Positions 53,367-64,000 of a stretch of DNA of 64,000 nucleotides are shown here, one piece after another. The position numbers were made by a program, and so were the translations under genes. This stretch comes from Cinnamomum chago (Eukaryota > Streptophyta > Magnoliopsida > Laurales > Lauraceae): contig CP142458.1 of assembly GCA_038049695.1 (NCBI GenBank), forward strand, positions 66,125,501 through 66,189,500. Direction: 5' to 3'. The stretch's first letter is position 1. Each line of letters opens with the position of its first letter. The notes beneath the pieces are model-generated. The model did not search any database and had not been told where the DNA came from. It saw only the letters and a program-made list of their open reading frames with translations.

Positions 53367-53813
53367 GGGGTCCTTCTTTCTTTCCTACCTAACTGAACAT
53401 GTTCATAGGCCCTGGGCGTTCAAAGAAGAATGGCAGCCAAAGACTTGACTTTTAGACAGTCAAACCTTTTCTATTTCCTTCAATAGGGCCCACCCATGAT
53501 CAATTAAAACCTTCCCGTGCACAGCTAACCATGTGAACTAGCACTGATCCTACTTTGTCACCGACACATCCATTAACCAGTACCACTGGATTAGGTCAAA
53601 ATAAAAAAGTTCATTAATTAACAAAACCATTGAGTTTTAAGACCATAAAATCAAAGGCTTGGATGATATGATTAGATTGATATTTACCTTCTGATCCATC
53701 TACCTGTGCTTAAAATGCATCCAGGTGGGTCCAACACGGAATCAGACGCTTGTTTTGATTTTTTCCAAAAAGAATCTTGAAAATTATGACTGGGGCCGGC
53801 TAAAGTCCACAGG

Positions 53814-53849
53814 TTGACTTTGATCCTGTCAAAGCATTGCCTTTATATT
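53814..53849 (+). promoter_or_regulatory. Putative promoter of GLR copy 3
   Basis: A W-box TTGACT (53814-53819) and TATA-like TTTATATT (53842-53849) lie 73-103 bp upstream of the ATG and are conserved with copy 2. Confidence 0.4.
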
Positions 53850-53921
53850 TCTATATATATATATTTATCGCATGAAAGAATCTGTAATGAAAGCAACAAG
53901 CTTTACAACCGAGGAAGAGAG

Positions 53922-54147
53922 ATGAAGCACCTTCAATCGAACTGGATCTTGTTCCTGTTTGTGTGTTTGATGAGGTGGGCCACTGGAGCAGAGGCAGCAG
54001 CTACAGGTGCATCTGTGGCCGTTGATGTCAACAGTTCTTGTATGTCAATGGCATTCCATCAGTACTATGGAAACTACTCCCTTCGGCCACAGATACCAGA
54101 CACCCCATGTGATTCTCAGAACAAAATTGATGAAGAAGCATCTTCAG
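53922..54147 (+). pseudogene. GLR copy 3 exon 1 (signal peptide, truncated)
   Basis: It is the counterpart of 45067-45304, 12 bp shorter (it lacks the LDA codons and one more near TVDV). It has the signal peptide MKHLQSNWILFLFVCLMRW, then NSSCMSMAFHQYYGNYS. It ends in phase 1 at CAG/GTATGA. Splicing to the acceptor at 55847-55848 would again run into an early stop (TAA in GATTAA), as in copy 2. Confidence 0.7.
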
Positions 54148-54623
54148 GTATGATATGATTCTCAGACAGTCAGACTGGAGTGTGTTTTTTCCCACTTCTT
54201 TGGTAGGACAGAGACCGGTGTTAATTTACTGTTTCTAGATATCATAGATGGCATGAATTTATATATGGTCCTTCCATCCATCCATGGCCCCGGAGCTTGT
54301 GTCTGTGGGCCCTAACTATCCTGCTTCATTTATCTGAAGGGTCTTTCCATGGATAAACCAAGTTCTCTCTTCTAATCTGTGATTGCAGAGGTTTTTCTTT
54401 TGTTCTTTTCTTTTTTATAGAAGTAAATGTATATGATATTATTTGAATATGATCAGGGTTTCATAGATTTGTGATAAATTTATCATTTGTCCACAACTTA
54501 GATCATGGTTCCTTGAGTTTGTGCAGGTGGGATCCATCACGCATACATATATGTCAAAATTGTTGTCTGGGTCCCATCTCTGGATTGATCATATTCCAAC
54601 AAAAAATAAAATAAATAAATAAA

Positions 54624-54655
<32 letters not shown>

Positions 54656-55012
54656 GAGGGAGAAGAAATATTTCTTAAAAACTCTTCCATTTTAAAGGCT
54701 CTCATTTTTAATCACCAATGTTTTTAGATTGTGAAAGATGCTCATGTGAGTGTTAATTTTCATGATGAAAGACACCATGACAGGGCCCATCTATCACCAA
54801 CCTGAGCCGTTTGCACAAACGAGACACCCCTTAAATTACACCCAAGCCCATGGGTTTGTAACCATTTGAATGGACTAGCTCGGATCAAAACCCACGGGTT
54901 CCGGTGTAATTCAAGAGCCTCCTATGTGTGTGGATAGCTCGGATTGGTGATAGATGGTCCCATCATGGTATCTTTCACAGTAAGACGGTGAAAATTAACT
55001 TATAGGAGTATT

Positions 55013-55052
<40 letters not shown>

Positions 55053-55818
55053 AAACTCCCGAGGAGTTTTTTTCTTTTACAAAAGAACGTCCCTCCTAGT
55101 GGGGTCTACAATGGTGTATGACAACCATGAAATGCTTCTAGATGGAATAATCTAAATGAGATCTACCTATGTGAAAATTCTCAATTCCATTAGATCATCC
55201 TAACCTCTTCGCGCATGACTCTAAAGTTTAATGGTTTTAGAGGCGTTATTTTCTTGTGATTTCGATCCAACGATAAGTAAACGTTGGATGAGTGTCAAAT
55301 TTGGGGTTTATACCAATTCATAAGGGGTAGTGTGTATGAAATGACTGGATTGATTTTAGAGGTAGAAGAAATAGTTTTCAGTGAACATATGAGGGAAGAT
55401 TAGAAACATGGAGATCAATGCATTTGGGTGTTCTTTTATTTAGCTCAGATGAGAGACCTTTCTGCTCAATCTCCACAGAACGAGTCTTATGTTCAGATCT
55501 CAAGGTGGGTATTTAGTAGAAAGGAGCTCCATATAAAGCAATTTTTAAACATTGGAACTGCCTGAAGTAGCCAAAGTATTCTATCCAACTGCAATTAACA
55601 GTACATCCAAGTACACTCTGTTTTGAATGTCATAATTGGAAAGCTTGACAAAGAAACATATGAAGAAATCCAATCACTGTTCAGTTTTGGTCAACTAACG
55701 TACCATAAAAAAGAACCACATATGAAAAAAATAAACATACACTCAATTAAACAAAATCATGTACACTGGAGATTTTAGCTTTCTATCAGTTTTCTTTGAC
55801 ACATGTTTTTGAATTAAC
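54148..55818. other. GLR copy 3 large intron or deletion scar
   Basis: No amino-terminal domain coding is present. The interval holds TA/GA microsatellites (54624-54654, 55014-55051) and the MITE shared with unit 1. The rest is collinear with 47191-48362 minus the Cassandra-like insertion. Confidence 0.75.
54739..55012. mobile_element. MITE (copy in unit 2)
   Basis: This is the orthologue of 46419-46703, with the same inverted ends and interior (CCCATGGGTTTGTAACCAT). Confidence 0.7.
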
Positions 55819-56127
55819 ATGGAAGGTGTTGTAGGTGTGTTTTGGCAGCGAGGATCCACGATGGCTGCCAGTATAGATCAGTTGATTAATAAGAAGCTGA
55901 AGATCGGCGTCCCTATAAAAAATGGATTCAAGGAGTTCATGACTGTACAGGAAGGATCAACAGACAACCAGCCAAATGTGACGGGTTTCCCCATTGATGT
56001 ATTCAAAGAAGTAACGAAACTATTGCCATATAACATCTCATACGAGTTCTTCCCATATGAAGACAATGCAAGCGCTTATGATTCTCCAGGATACTATGAT
56101 TCTCTTATTTCTGAAGTGTATTTGAAA
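55819..56127 (+). CDS. GLR copy 3, S1 exon
   Basis: It encodes MEGVVGVFWQRGST, KLKIGVPIKNGFKEFMTV and GFPIDVFKEVTKLLPY, and ends EVYLK at GTAAGT. It has 4 codons fewer than copy 2 overall. Confidence 0.85.
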
Positions 56128-58901
56128 GTAAGTTATGCTCTCCAATTCAACTAAGGTTGTTCACTAGTTGAATGATCTAGATCACTTGATTGTGGGGCTT
56201 TAAGTCTCTATAGTGAAGCTTTCAATAACTTCTCACCAATATCATCAATTTTACAGAAATTTGATGCAGTAGTAGGAGATATGTCGATAACAGCTAATAG
56301 ATCAGATTTCGTTGATTTTACATATCAATACATGGAGGCTGGAATTTCCATGATTGTGCCTGTGAGAGACGATGACACTTCAAGTTCTTGGTGGTTCATG
56401 GAACCACTAACAACAGAATTATGGTTGGCCACCTTTACTTTCTCAGTTTTAAAGGGATTTCTAGTGTGGTTTTTTGAACATAGAGACAATCCAGATTTTC
56501 AAGGTTCTGTTGCACAAATGGTGGGTAAAGTACTCTATTTCTCTTTCTCCATATTTGTGTTCGCTAACTGTAAGTATAGCCAAAATCTCTCTGAACCAAT
56601 CATTTTCACTTATGAACATACTTATCAACTAATACTCAAATGGTTGCTTGCTAATTGCAGCTGAGAAACTGAGCAGAAACTACTCTAGATTTGTGGTAAA
56701 CGTTTGGACGTTCTTGGTGTTTGTATTGGTCACAAGTTACGGTGCGAATCTCACATCAATGCTCACAGTTGAGAGGCTGCAACCGACCATTACAGATATT
56801 AACCAACTACTAAGGAATGGAGACTTTGTTGGGTGCCAAAAGGGATCATTTGTTCATGGGCTGCTACTAACTATGGGATTCCAAGACGAAAAGCTCAAAG
56901 AGTATGGAACAATAGAAGAATATGCAGACGCATTATCTAAAGGAAATGCCAAGGGTGGAGTTGCTGCAATTGTGGATGAGATTCCATACATCAAGGTCTT
57001 CCTTAAGACCCATTGTCGCAATTATGCAAGGCCACAATGGTCTCGTAGATCCGGCGGGCTTGGCTTTGTAAGTCTCCTCTTCAAAACTTCTAGATTAAGA
57101 TAAGAGTGGCAATTAGCCAGGCTGAGGCTTTTCAAAGCTCAACTAGATTAACTCTCAGGCCTATTGTTATTAGGGGCGGACCTAGGAAATTGAACTTGGG
57201 GCTCTATATAAAAGAAATATTGGGAGAAGGGGCTAATGTAAGAAAACAAAACCTGTCAAGTATGGGTGGGGCTTCGGCCCCTAGTCAACCCATCTGTTTG
57301 GGTCCGTCCCGAACCATTGGGCTTGATATGTTGGGCCACCAATGCTAAGGTCTACGCGTTATATTTGTGTCCGCCCCTGATTGTTAGGCTTGATATGTTG
57401 GGCCACCAATGCTATGGTCTACGCGTGAATCAATGCAACCCAGTTACACAAAGAAGCTACTAGTGCCAATCCCAAATCAAACAAGCATAAATCAATCTTC
57501 AGAATTTATGAGGGGATCAATCAAACACATAAAAGAGCACACACGATATAAAGCCCATGTAAGGAGCCCTTTTGGTCTCCAACTCTCGCGGAGTAAAAAG
57601 ACCCGTCATGATATATAGGTTTTTTTTTTCATAGAAGTAATATTAATGATATATATTAAAATGAAAAGTTAGCACAAAGAAGTGCACTGAAAGCTAAAGA
57701 CAAAGTGATGCTGGTATAAGAGAGATGTACAAGGCGCCACCTTGACACCTATCCAATGGCAGCACTTAAATTACAAACACGATCAATCCCTGCCTAGCCT
57801 AATTAGCTAAAGCGTATGCCATGCCATCAGCAGACCTCCTAATATGCTGAAAACAAAACACAAGATTCCAATGAAAGATGTTTAATCTCAATTAAATAGA
57901 TCTGCATTTTCCATGGGCCTTTGAAAGCTTTTGCCCAAGATACGACATTGAAGGAATCGCTTTCTACGATGAGGCTAATATGGAATGAGCGACACTAAAT
58001 ACGAAGAGCTTCAAAAATGGCCAAGACTTCTGCTTCATTAGAGTTTTTAACTCCCTTCATTTTTTCAAAACCTGTACAACACCTCACAATACCTCTCCTT
58101 TCTGATTTCTAGAACACTATGAATACCAACGGGGCTGGTTTACCATGAGTAGCCTACTCTGTCCACATTTAACTTTAAAAAACTGGACAATGGAGGGCTC
58201 CAAGTCACTTTCTTCCTCTTCTTTGCTTCTCCTATCAACCAATTATAATTAACTCAATCATATACAGTGCGATGTGTTTAATTTACACTTGACTCAATCA
58301 AATACGATGCAGTGTGTTTCATTAACATAAAACAGCAGTCATCCAAAAAGCTTTGTACCAAGTAGGCATATTTGATAAACATTTATTAATTTCTATTGTA
58401 TAGGTTTTTCCAAGAGGTTCAGCATTGGTTCCAGACATTTCGCGGGCAGTACTGAATTTCACTGAAGGAGAAACGATGTCAAGGCTTGAAAAGGAATGGT
58501 TTGGTGATCAAACAACATGTCCCGACTCTGATTCTCCTGTAGATAACAAGAGACTGCCTCTGTATAGCCTCCGCAGCATCTTCATCATGGCAGGATCTGC
58601 TTCAGCTCTTGCTTTCATTGTCTACTTGATGCAACACCTCTATGAAACCAGAATAGTTGGTTTGATAGATAAATTAATGGATAGCGGATTGTGGAAAAGC
58701 TTGATCTTACCTTTGGGAAGGTACTTTCAGAGATCACGCTCGTGGAACCATCGTTCCAAGATCACACCACAGTCAGAAACAGAAGTAGAATTTAGTACCA
58801 TTGAAGAAGTTGCAACTGATTCTTGTGTAATTGAAATGATTAATAAACCTACTCAAGAAGAGGTTCAACATGCTAATACAGAGAAGCAAATAGGTTCATA
58901 A
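55819..58901 (+). CDS. GLR2-like receptor copy 3, lacking amino-terminal domain (possible pseudogene)
   Basis: Four exons (55819-56127, 56257-56569, 56661-57067, 58404-58901) splice in phase to 508 codons. Every ligand-binding, M1, pore, M2, M3 and M4 element matches copy 2 in order. It reads QGSVAQMVGKVLYFSFS in the pore, SYGANLTSMLTV in M3 and SIFIMAGSASALAFIVYLM in M4. No stop or frameshift occurs in any exon. As in copy 2 the amino-terminal domain is gone and exon 1 cannot be joined in frame. The start would be ATG 55819 or 55861, and the second has a weaker context than in copy 2 (ACGATGG). It may be a pseudogene with little decay, or a cytosol-initiated minimal receptor. Confidence 0.75.
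56257..56569 (+). CDS. GLR copy 3, M1-pore-M2 exon
   Basis: Its 313 nt align base for base with 48813-49125. M1 reads ELWLATFTFSVLKGFLVWFF. Confidence 0.9.
56661..57067 (+). CDS. GLR copy 3, M3-S2 exon
   Basis: The 407-nt exon has the acceptor ATTGCAG and the donor GTAAGTC. It encodes the SYGANLTS gate motif and S2 through GGLGF. Confidence 0.9.
57171..57378. mobile_element. hAT-like MITE
   Basis: The ends are TAGGGGCGGACC and the complement of CAGGGGCGGAC. The flanks ATTGTTAT and ATTGTTAG form an 8-bp duplication with one mismatch. Part of the adjoining flank (CTTGATATGTTGGGCCACCAATGC) is present both inside and to the right of the element. Confidence 0.65.
57619..58215 (-). pseudogene. 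5'-truncated LINE fragment with RNase H domain
   Basis: The minus strand, in a frame broken by stops and a shift, reads EAEVLAIFEALRI, FHISLIVESDSFNVVSW, KAFKGPW and MAYALAN. This is the plant LINE-type RNase H (RVT_3) pattern with the catalytic E and D visible. A poly-A tail corresponds to the T-run near 57620-57630. It lies in the last intron of copy 3 and is absent from copy 2, so it was inserted after duplication or lost from copy 2. Confidence 0.7.
58404..58901 (+). CDS. GLR copy 3, M4 and tail exon
   Basis: The 498-nt exon is the same length as in copy 2. It runs from VFPRGSALVPDISRAV through M4 to a Glu-rich tail and TAA 58899-58901. Confidence 0.92.
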   Translation, partial: VFPRGSALVPDISRAVLNFTEGETMSRLEKEWFGDQTTCPDSDSPVDNKRLPLYSLRSIFIMAGSASALAFIVYLMQHLYETRIVGLIDKLMDSGLWKSLILPLGRYFQRSRSWNHRSKITPQSETEVEFSTIEEVATDSCVIEMINKPTQEEVQHANTEKQIGS

Positions 58902-60345
58902 GGTAAGGACACTACATTTTTTTGTTCAGATGGGGTAGGTACTTCTAGAGATATGTGACCATCGACTTGGTAGAAGACCAAGTAAAATGGCTGTCACTAT
59001 TGATGTTACTTGTATGGCTCAATAGAAGTAATAAATCTGATAAATCGGGCCTCTGCATTGTCCATATTCTACTGTAATTAGAAGTAGGTCTATTATTGTA
59101 CTTTTACTGTAATTAGAAGTAGTGTCTGGGTGTAACAGGGTTTTGAGACTAATATTATAAGTAGAGACTAAGAGTCTCTATAATGTACACCTCTTCTGAT
59201 TGCATATTGAATGCTCCCGTCTTCCATGGATGTAGGCCAAAAGTCGAACCACGTAAATCTTTATGTTCTCTTATGCGTGTTTGATCTCTTCTCGTATTCC
59301 TTAGATCAGAACAAACTGGTATCAAAGCCAGATATCAGGCACTTTTGGGCACTTTCCTTTGTAGATTCCGTGCTACACCAAACATCAACCATGAAGGTGC
59401 AGGTGTCTCCATCCCTTTTCACAGTAACCTTTACAGGACCCTCTGCTCATTGCATATTTTAATTGTATAGTTTTCTACCCAAAAACAATGTATATATTTT
59501 TTTTGGTAAAAAAAAAAAAATAGTATGGTTACTTGATAGCTTATATTACATTTTTTTTAGAAAAAATTTATGGTTACTTGATAACTTATGTACAACAGGA
59601 GAATATAAGGTGAAAAGAGTAAGATGGAGACAACATGTGTCTTTATTTATTTTAGTTGGAAATTATGATAAGAACAAGAAGGTGAAAGAAAACAGAGAAC
59701 AAGGAACAATCAACAGGGGTGCTCATGAGTCAGGCAAGCCTGGCCCAACCAGCTTTTTATCAGTTTGGGCTTCGGGTTTTAGTTGTTGAACCGGGCCTGG
59801 TTCTTAAATTTGATCCATTTAATATTTGGACCAAGCTTGGATTAAGTGATAGAAAGTCCGAAGTCTGGACTGAATACTTAGTTCTTATAGTTAGCAAACT
59901 GATCATTTGCCCATACAAGGGATAGAAAAGCCCGGGTTTCCTGTCTTGGTTGATTGTTTTTTTCCTGGCTTGATTGGCTAAATGGGTGGCTTGATCTCAA
60001 CATGCTTTAGGTGGATTGGCTCAGTCCAAGTGCTTACAGCCCATATTGTGCTTGGGGAGGATTCAAGCTGGGATATGACGTAGCCCGGCTAGCGACGCCC
60101 ATGAACATCCCTACCTAGAGCCTTGTGGTTGGGGTTTGGCTCAACACAAGTTGCACCCGATTCTTGAATGTGGGCTCATGTTTCATGTGAGCAAATTGCA
60201 GGATCTCAACACTCCACATTGATAGATGAGGTGCCTCATCAATTTTACCCACGTTTTACTGCTCGATTGAATGATTCCAGAATGTGGCTTAATTTGTCTA
60301 CCCGGAAAGTGAATCATGCCTAAGTGATCAGAGTAATATTTCAAC
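58902..60345. other. 3' flank of GLR copy 3
   Basis: It is collinear with the 3' flank of copy 2 to about 59950, with poly-A/T stretches near 59498-59521. No gene is seen. Confidence 0.55.
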
Positions 60346-60349
60346 TCCA

Positions 60350-60505
60350 AGGGGTAGTGCAGTTAGCCTAAGACCATGATTTGTACCCGGAGATTATAGG
60401 TTCGAAACTGCACTATCACACTGGGGCTATAGGGGAGTTTACCCGGCTTCCTTCTGGGCCCGGAGGGATTAGTTCAATTCAAAGGGTTGGGAACCTTCCT
60501 TGATA
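60350..60505 (+). mobile_element. Au-like SINE
   Basis: A TAGTGCAGTTAGCC/GGTTCGAAACTGC promoter pair and the body GGAGTTTACCCGGCTTCC...GGGCCCGGAGGGATTAGTT match the element at 11842-12069 in the opposite orientation. The ends are approximate. Confidence 0.7.
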
Positions 60506-60937
60506 ATATTGTTGCAAATTAGCATCAATTCGCTAGAGAATAAGGTGGGACAGTGAGTGTGAAGGGGGTGAGTTGATTTGGGAAGCTGGGTCCCACTGTC
60601 CTTTCCAATCCATGCAGAATGATAGCTAGTTCATCCAGAGGGGAAAAACAAATTCCACCCTAAAAATTTAACAGTGTAAGCTTAAGGTGGTTCAAATCAA
60701 CTATATATGTATGTCTTCCGTTCACAATAACTTCCTATAAATCAATTTCAGGGTGCCATGATTATGAACAAATCCAGATCGTTCAAAACAAGATTTAAGT
60801 TTTTCTTGATTTAGGTGGGGCCCACTAGCAGCTTTTCTTTTTCCTGGTGATTTTAAGTTGATCATGGCCAAACGGAGCCTGAAAAATCCAAGTAGCAACT
60901 AGTTGTAGACCCAACTATTTTTTGTTACCAACTAATG

Positions 60938-61436
60938 CTTAAAAGATCGAAGGAAAAATTTTATAGGACAACAATTAGACCAGTTATGACTTATGAAGCG
61001 CAATGTTGGCCAATCAAGAAGTAGTACATGCACAAAGTGGATGTAGTGAAGATGAGAATATTGAGGTGGATGTGAGGTAAAAATAGGAAGGAAAAAACTA
61101 GAAATGAGTGGTTTTGAAAGCATTTAGGGGTAGCAACAATTGGGGATAAAATTAAAGAAACCCATTTGAAATGGTTTTGGCATATCCAACGTAGGCCAGT
61201 AACAACGCCAGTAATGAAAAAGTTTGGCAATGATGGTTGATAGCTGACAAGGGGAAGGGGAATCCTAATGAGGACGTGGATGAATGTGGTAAAAATGGAT
61301 AAGAAGAAGTGTGACATATCTGAAAATTTGGCTCAAGATAGACCGGAATGGAAAAGCATAATTCATGTAGCCAACCCCAATATAGTTAGGACAATGCTTT
61401 AATGATGATTATGATGACGATGACGACAATGAAGGT
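60938..61436 (+). pseudogene. RTE-type LINE 3' fragment
   Basis: With a few stops and shifts the plus strand reads KFYRTTIRPVMTYEAQCWPI, KMRILRWMCG, LKWFWHIQRRPVTTPV, TRGRGIPMRTWMNVV and DRPEWKSIIHVANP. This is the conserved C-terminus of plant RTE-type LINE reverse transcriptases. It ends with a GATGATTATGATGACGATG simple tail, typical of this group. It is private to duplication unit 2. Confidence 0.85.
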
Positions 61437-61486
61437 GACACAAATTGACTGAACAAGAGGGTCCACAGATTTTTTGAGTAATAAGG

Positions 61487-64000
61487 AGACTAGCTAAAAG
61501 TATTATTAAATATAATAAGAAGTATTAAATATAAAAAAGTATTATAATTAGTAATATTAAATGTAAAAAAAGTATTATAAATTTCAAAATATACCATGAT
61601 ATTTATAATTCATAGGCCTAAAATAATAAGTCAACAGAAAAAAAATAAATGATATGTTTATTAACTTTACATTTTGGAAAAGAAAAATCAAGTTGCATCC
61701 ACCTAAAGTATAAAATAACCGATGTAAACAAACCAAAATAGAAGTAAACATAAAAAAGAACAATAAACAAAAGATCTAGCCTGTAGAGTCAATTGTCTGT
61801 GTTTTTAATATCACCCGTGACAATAAAGATCAAGTTTCTAGTACATTGTATCTAGAATAGCAGATTTTTCACATTTTAATTATCATAAAAATAAAAAGAA
61901 ACGGAGAAAAATAATAAATCTTTTATAGTTCTTTTCCTCGCGGCATTGCTCAAAGTTGCTACAAACAAAACATGTATAATTAATGGGGCCCACTTGTTGA
62001 TCGTTCATCTACCCAAAATGATGCTTTCATTGCATCTGTGATTTCTTAAAATTCTACTCATATGGGAGTTAGCCCGCCACAAGATTAACCACATGATAAA
62101 TAACGTGATTAATAAATAAATACGATTATCGTGATTAACAACAAGCATAAGATTATTTCAATCACATTATTTATAATATGGTCAATCTTATGGGCATAGT
62201 TCTTTACTAGAATTCCAAACCTTGAATTGAGGATGTTGAGGCTTTGGGACATAATGCGACATCTTGTCTCATTGCATTATTTGCAAATGCCTTGTATTTT
62301 TGCTGAGTATTTTAAATTCCAGTCACTTGAAAAGTTTCAGATGCCTTCTATGGATTTAGAAATTCTAACTCCTTTGCATTCTAGTGGAATTTCTGGATGC
62401 TCGAGTCCAAGGGAACATCTAAAAAAGTTAACCTTGTCTGAGAATTCAGAAATTTCCCAGACATGAATTCCTTGAATTCTAGCAAAAAAAAAGGGGCCCT
62501 ATGTTGCTCCTATTATGTTCTTATTATTTTACTTATGGAATATGGTTGTGGCTCAACTGATTAAGAACATGGTAAGGGTGCATATGAAATACTTTTCTAC
62601 GAACAGCAAAAAATAAAATTGCTTTTTTGCTTTTTCCCAAGGAAATTTGTCTACACCAAACAAGGGATGATAAACAGGGAAAAGCCAAACGATTTTCCTT
62701 TCCTCTTTTGCAGGTATACAGGCATGCCCAAAGTAGAATTTTATCCTAACCCAAGTTATTCATTTAAAGGTGCACCATTGATCTTGATTGATCAGAATCA
62801 ACTAGGGGGAGGGGGAGTTGAGCAAAGGATCACTAAGAGACTGTTCATCACAAGTTAGAATTTTGATGCCTACCAAACAAAAAATTGGGAATTATCCCAC
62901 CTGGACATTTTCTAAATCCATGCATTCTATTCCATACAAAGAATTCCATTCCACTGTTCCATCAGGAAGCTGGAAGTTATCTCACAATAATTGATCAATC
63001 CAAGCCTTAAACAAAGCCTAATCATAAACATATCTTATCTAAATAAGAAAACTTGAAAAAGTTGCATGGTTGGATGGTGTATGCTAGCATATTAAATGCT
63101 AGATATATGGGTAAGCATGGTAGAAGCTGACTTCTTCAATTCTACACATCTAGAAGAATTCCAAAGCCCCATCAAACAGGCTATACATGTTTCCATTATT
63201 GAAGGTGTTTCATGTGATTACCATGGTCCAAGTCTGAGCTCATTGTGCTATAGTTTCTTATTATATTTATTGCAATGGTCCAAGTCTGAGCTCATTGTGC
63301 CATAGTTTCTTATTATATATATTTTCCTTAACTGGACCTTTGGATGTGGAGAAAACAAGTTCAAAACACTTGCTAATAGTTTTCTCTACCTTCAAACTTA
63401 ATGCAAATAAGGGATAAAGGCCCCTTTTAAATCCTTACCTTTAGATCAAGTTTGGCAAACAAATTCTCGGAGATTTCTTATTTGCAGTGATATTCATGTC
63501 CTGCTTGCCCTCATAGGGTTTGAAAATCCTCTTGTGTATTTGTGCACTAATAACAATTTTTCTTAGCAAAACACATTGACACACACCAATAACAATGTCA
63601 AATCTTCAGGTACATAAATCCTCAATGAATAATCTTCATTGAAGGGACACTGAGGAATGCTCGGATCTACAGATTCCTCATGGATTCTTGAACTATTACC
63701 AAATGTGTCCTTAATTCTTCTTGGCTTACAAATTCTATGAGTTTATTATCAATTTTACCGATTACAAATGGGCTATTGGTTTGTAAATACATAAATAAAC
63801 ATTGAATTTGAGGCCTTAAATAGATGGTTACCATCATAGAATTATACTAATTTTGTATAATCTAAGAAAAAGGAAGACCTTTCAAGCAAGTTTGAGGCTC
63901 ACATTTGGTAATTACAGCTGATTGTAGCAAAAAAAAAAATTCTTTGAAGAACAAAAACATAATGGAGCCCACTTCGTTTGTATGGAAAGAATCGAGATCA
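61487..64000. other. Right-hand interval, no gene recognised
   Basis: The sequence is AT-rich. The first 500 bp contain AAGTATTA-type repeats. No ORF resembles a known family, and no LTR or TIR boundary was found. Confidence 0.5.
63223..63321. repeat. 52-bp direct tandem duplication
   Basis: ATGGTCCAAGTCTGAGCTCA starts at 63223 and again at 63275. The two units differ at one clear position before the end (GCTATAG/GCCATAG). Confidence 0.9.

Larger units (their letters stand above)
53001..61486. repeat. Tandem duplication unit 2 (GLR copy 3)
   Basis: It is collinear with 44252-52740. Private insertions include a hAT-like MITE, a LINE fragment with RNase H, an Au-like SINE and an RTE-type LINE fragment. 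Confidence 0.9.

Noticed and set aside
62619-62858. 79-codon plus-strand ORF
   Set aside because: No recognisable motif or neighbour support, and the surrounding sequence is non-coding in character.

Overview
The window is nuclear DNA from a flowering plant. It has long introns crowded with nested LTR retrotransposons, hAT, Mutator-like and Harbinger-type MITEs, SINEs and LINE fragments, and it carries plant glutamate receptor-like (GLR) genes. No bacterial, organellar or CRISPR features are visible. The species cannot be named from this sequence.

The only recognisable host genes are three GLR loci that resemble clade II (GLR2-like), arranged head to head. One lies on the minus strand (34821 down to 10711). 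It has the full family layout: signal peptide, amino-terminal domain, two ligand-binding halves, M1/pore/M2, M3, M4. It is dead: a 3.6-kb solo LTR sits in exon 1, an 11.2-kb Ty3-type element sits in exon 2, and exon 4 has two in-frame stops. The other two (45067-51515 and 53922-58901, plus strand) are tandem copies within an approximately 8.5-kb duplication. Both lack the whole amino-terminal domain but keep open ligand-binding, pore and membrane exons.

Layout. 1-7880: two direct copies of a 2.4-kb segment, each with a broken MYB/SANT-like domain, separated by 2.9 kb of SINE, MITE and hairpin sequence. 8.9-10.4 kb: a hAT-type element. 10.7-34.8 kb: the interrupted GLR, with introns carrying a SINE and MITEs. 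16668-27890: a Tat/Retand-like LTR retrotransposon with gag-pol on the minus strand and an intact 741-codon antisense ORF. 31062-34654: the solo LTR. 35667-39616: an LTR element that encodes only Gag. 39.6-42.7 kb: a very AT-rich block and a Helitron-like element. 44.25-61.49 kb: the tandem GLR duplication, with a Cassandra-like 5S-containing element, a solo LTR, MITEs and LINE pieces. 61.5-64 kb: nothing recognised.

The GLR genes would encode glutamate/amino-acid-gated cation channel subunits. The retroelement proteins serve only their own transposition. Three patterns stand out: repeated independent inactivation of one GLR, loss of the amino-terminal domain in its tandem relatives before they duplicated, and an antisense retroelement ORF with two apparent introns whose lengths are multiples of three.
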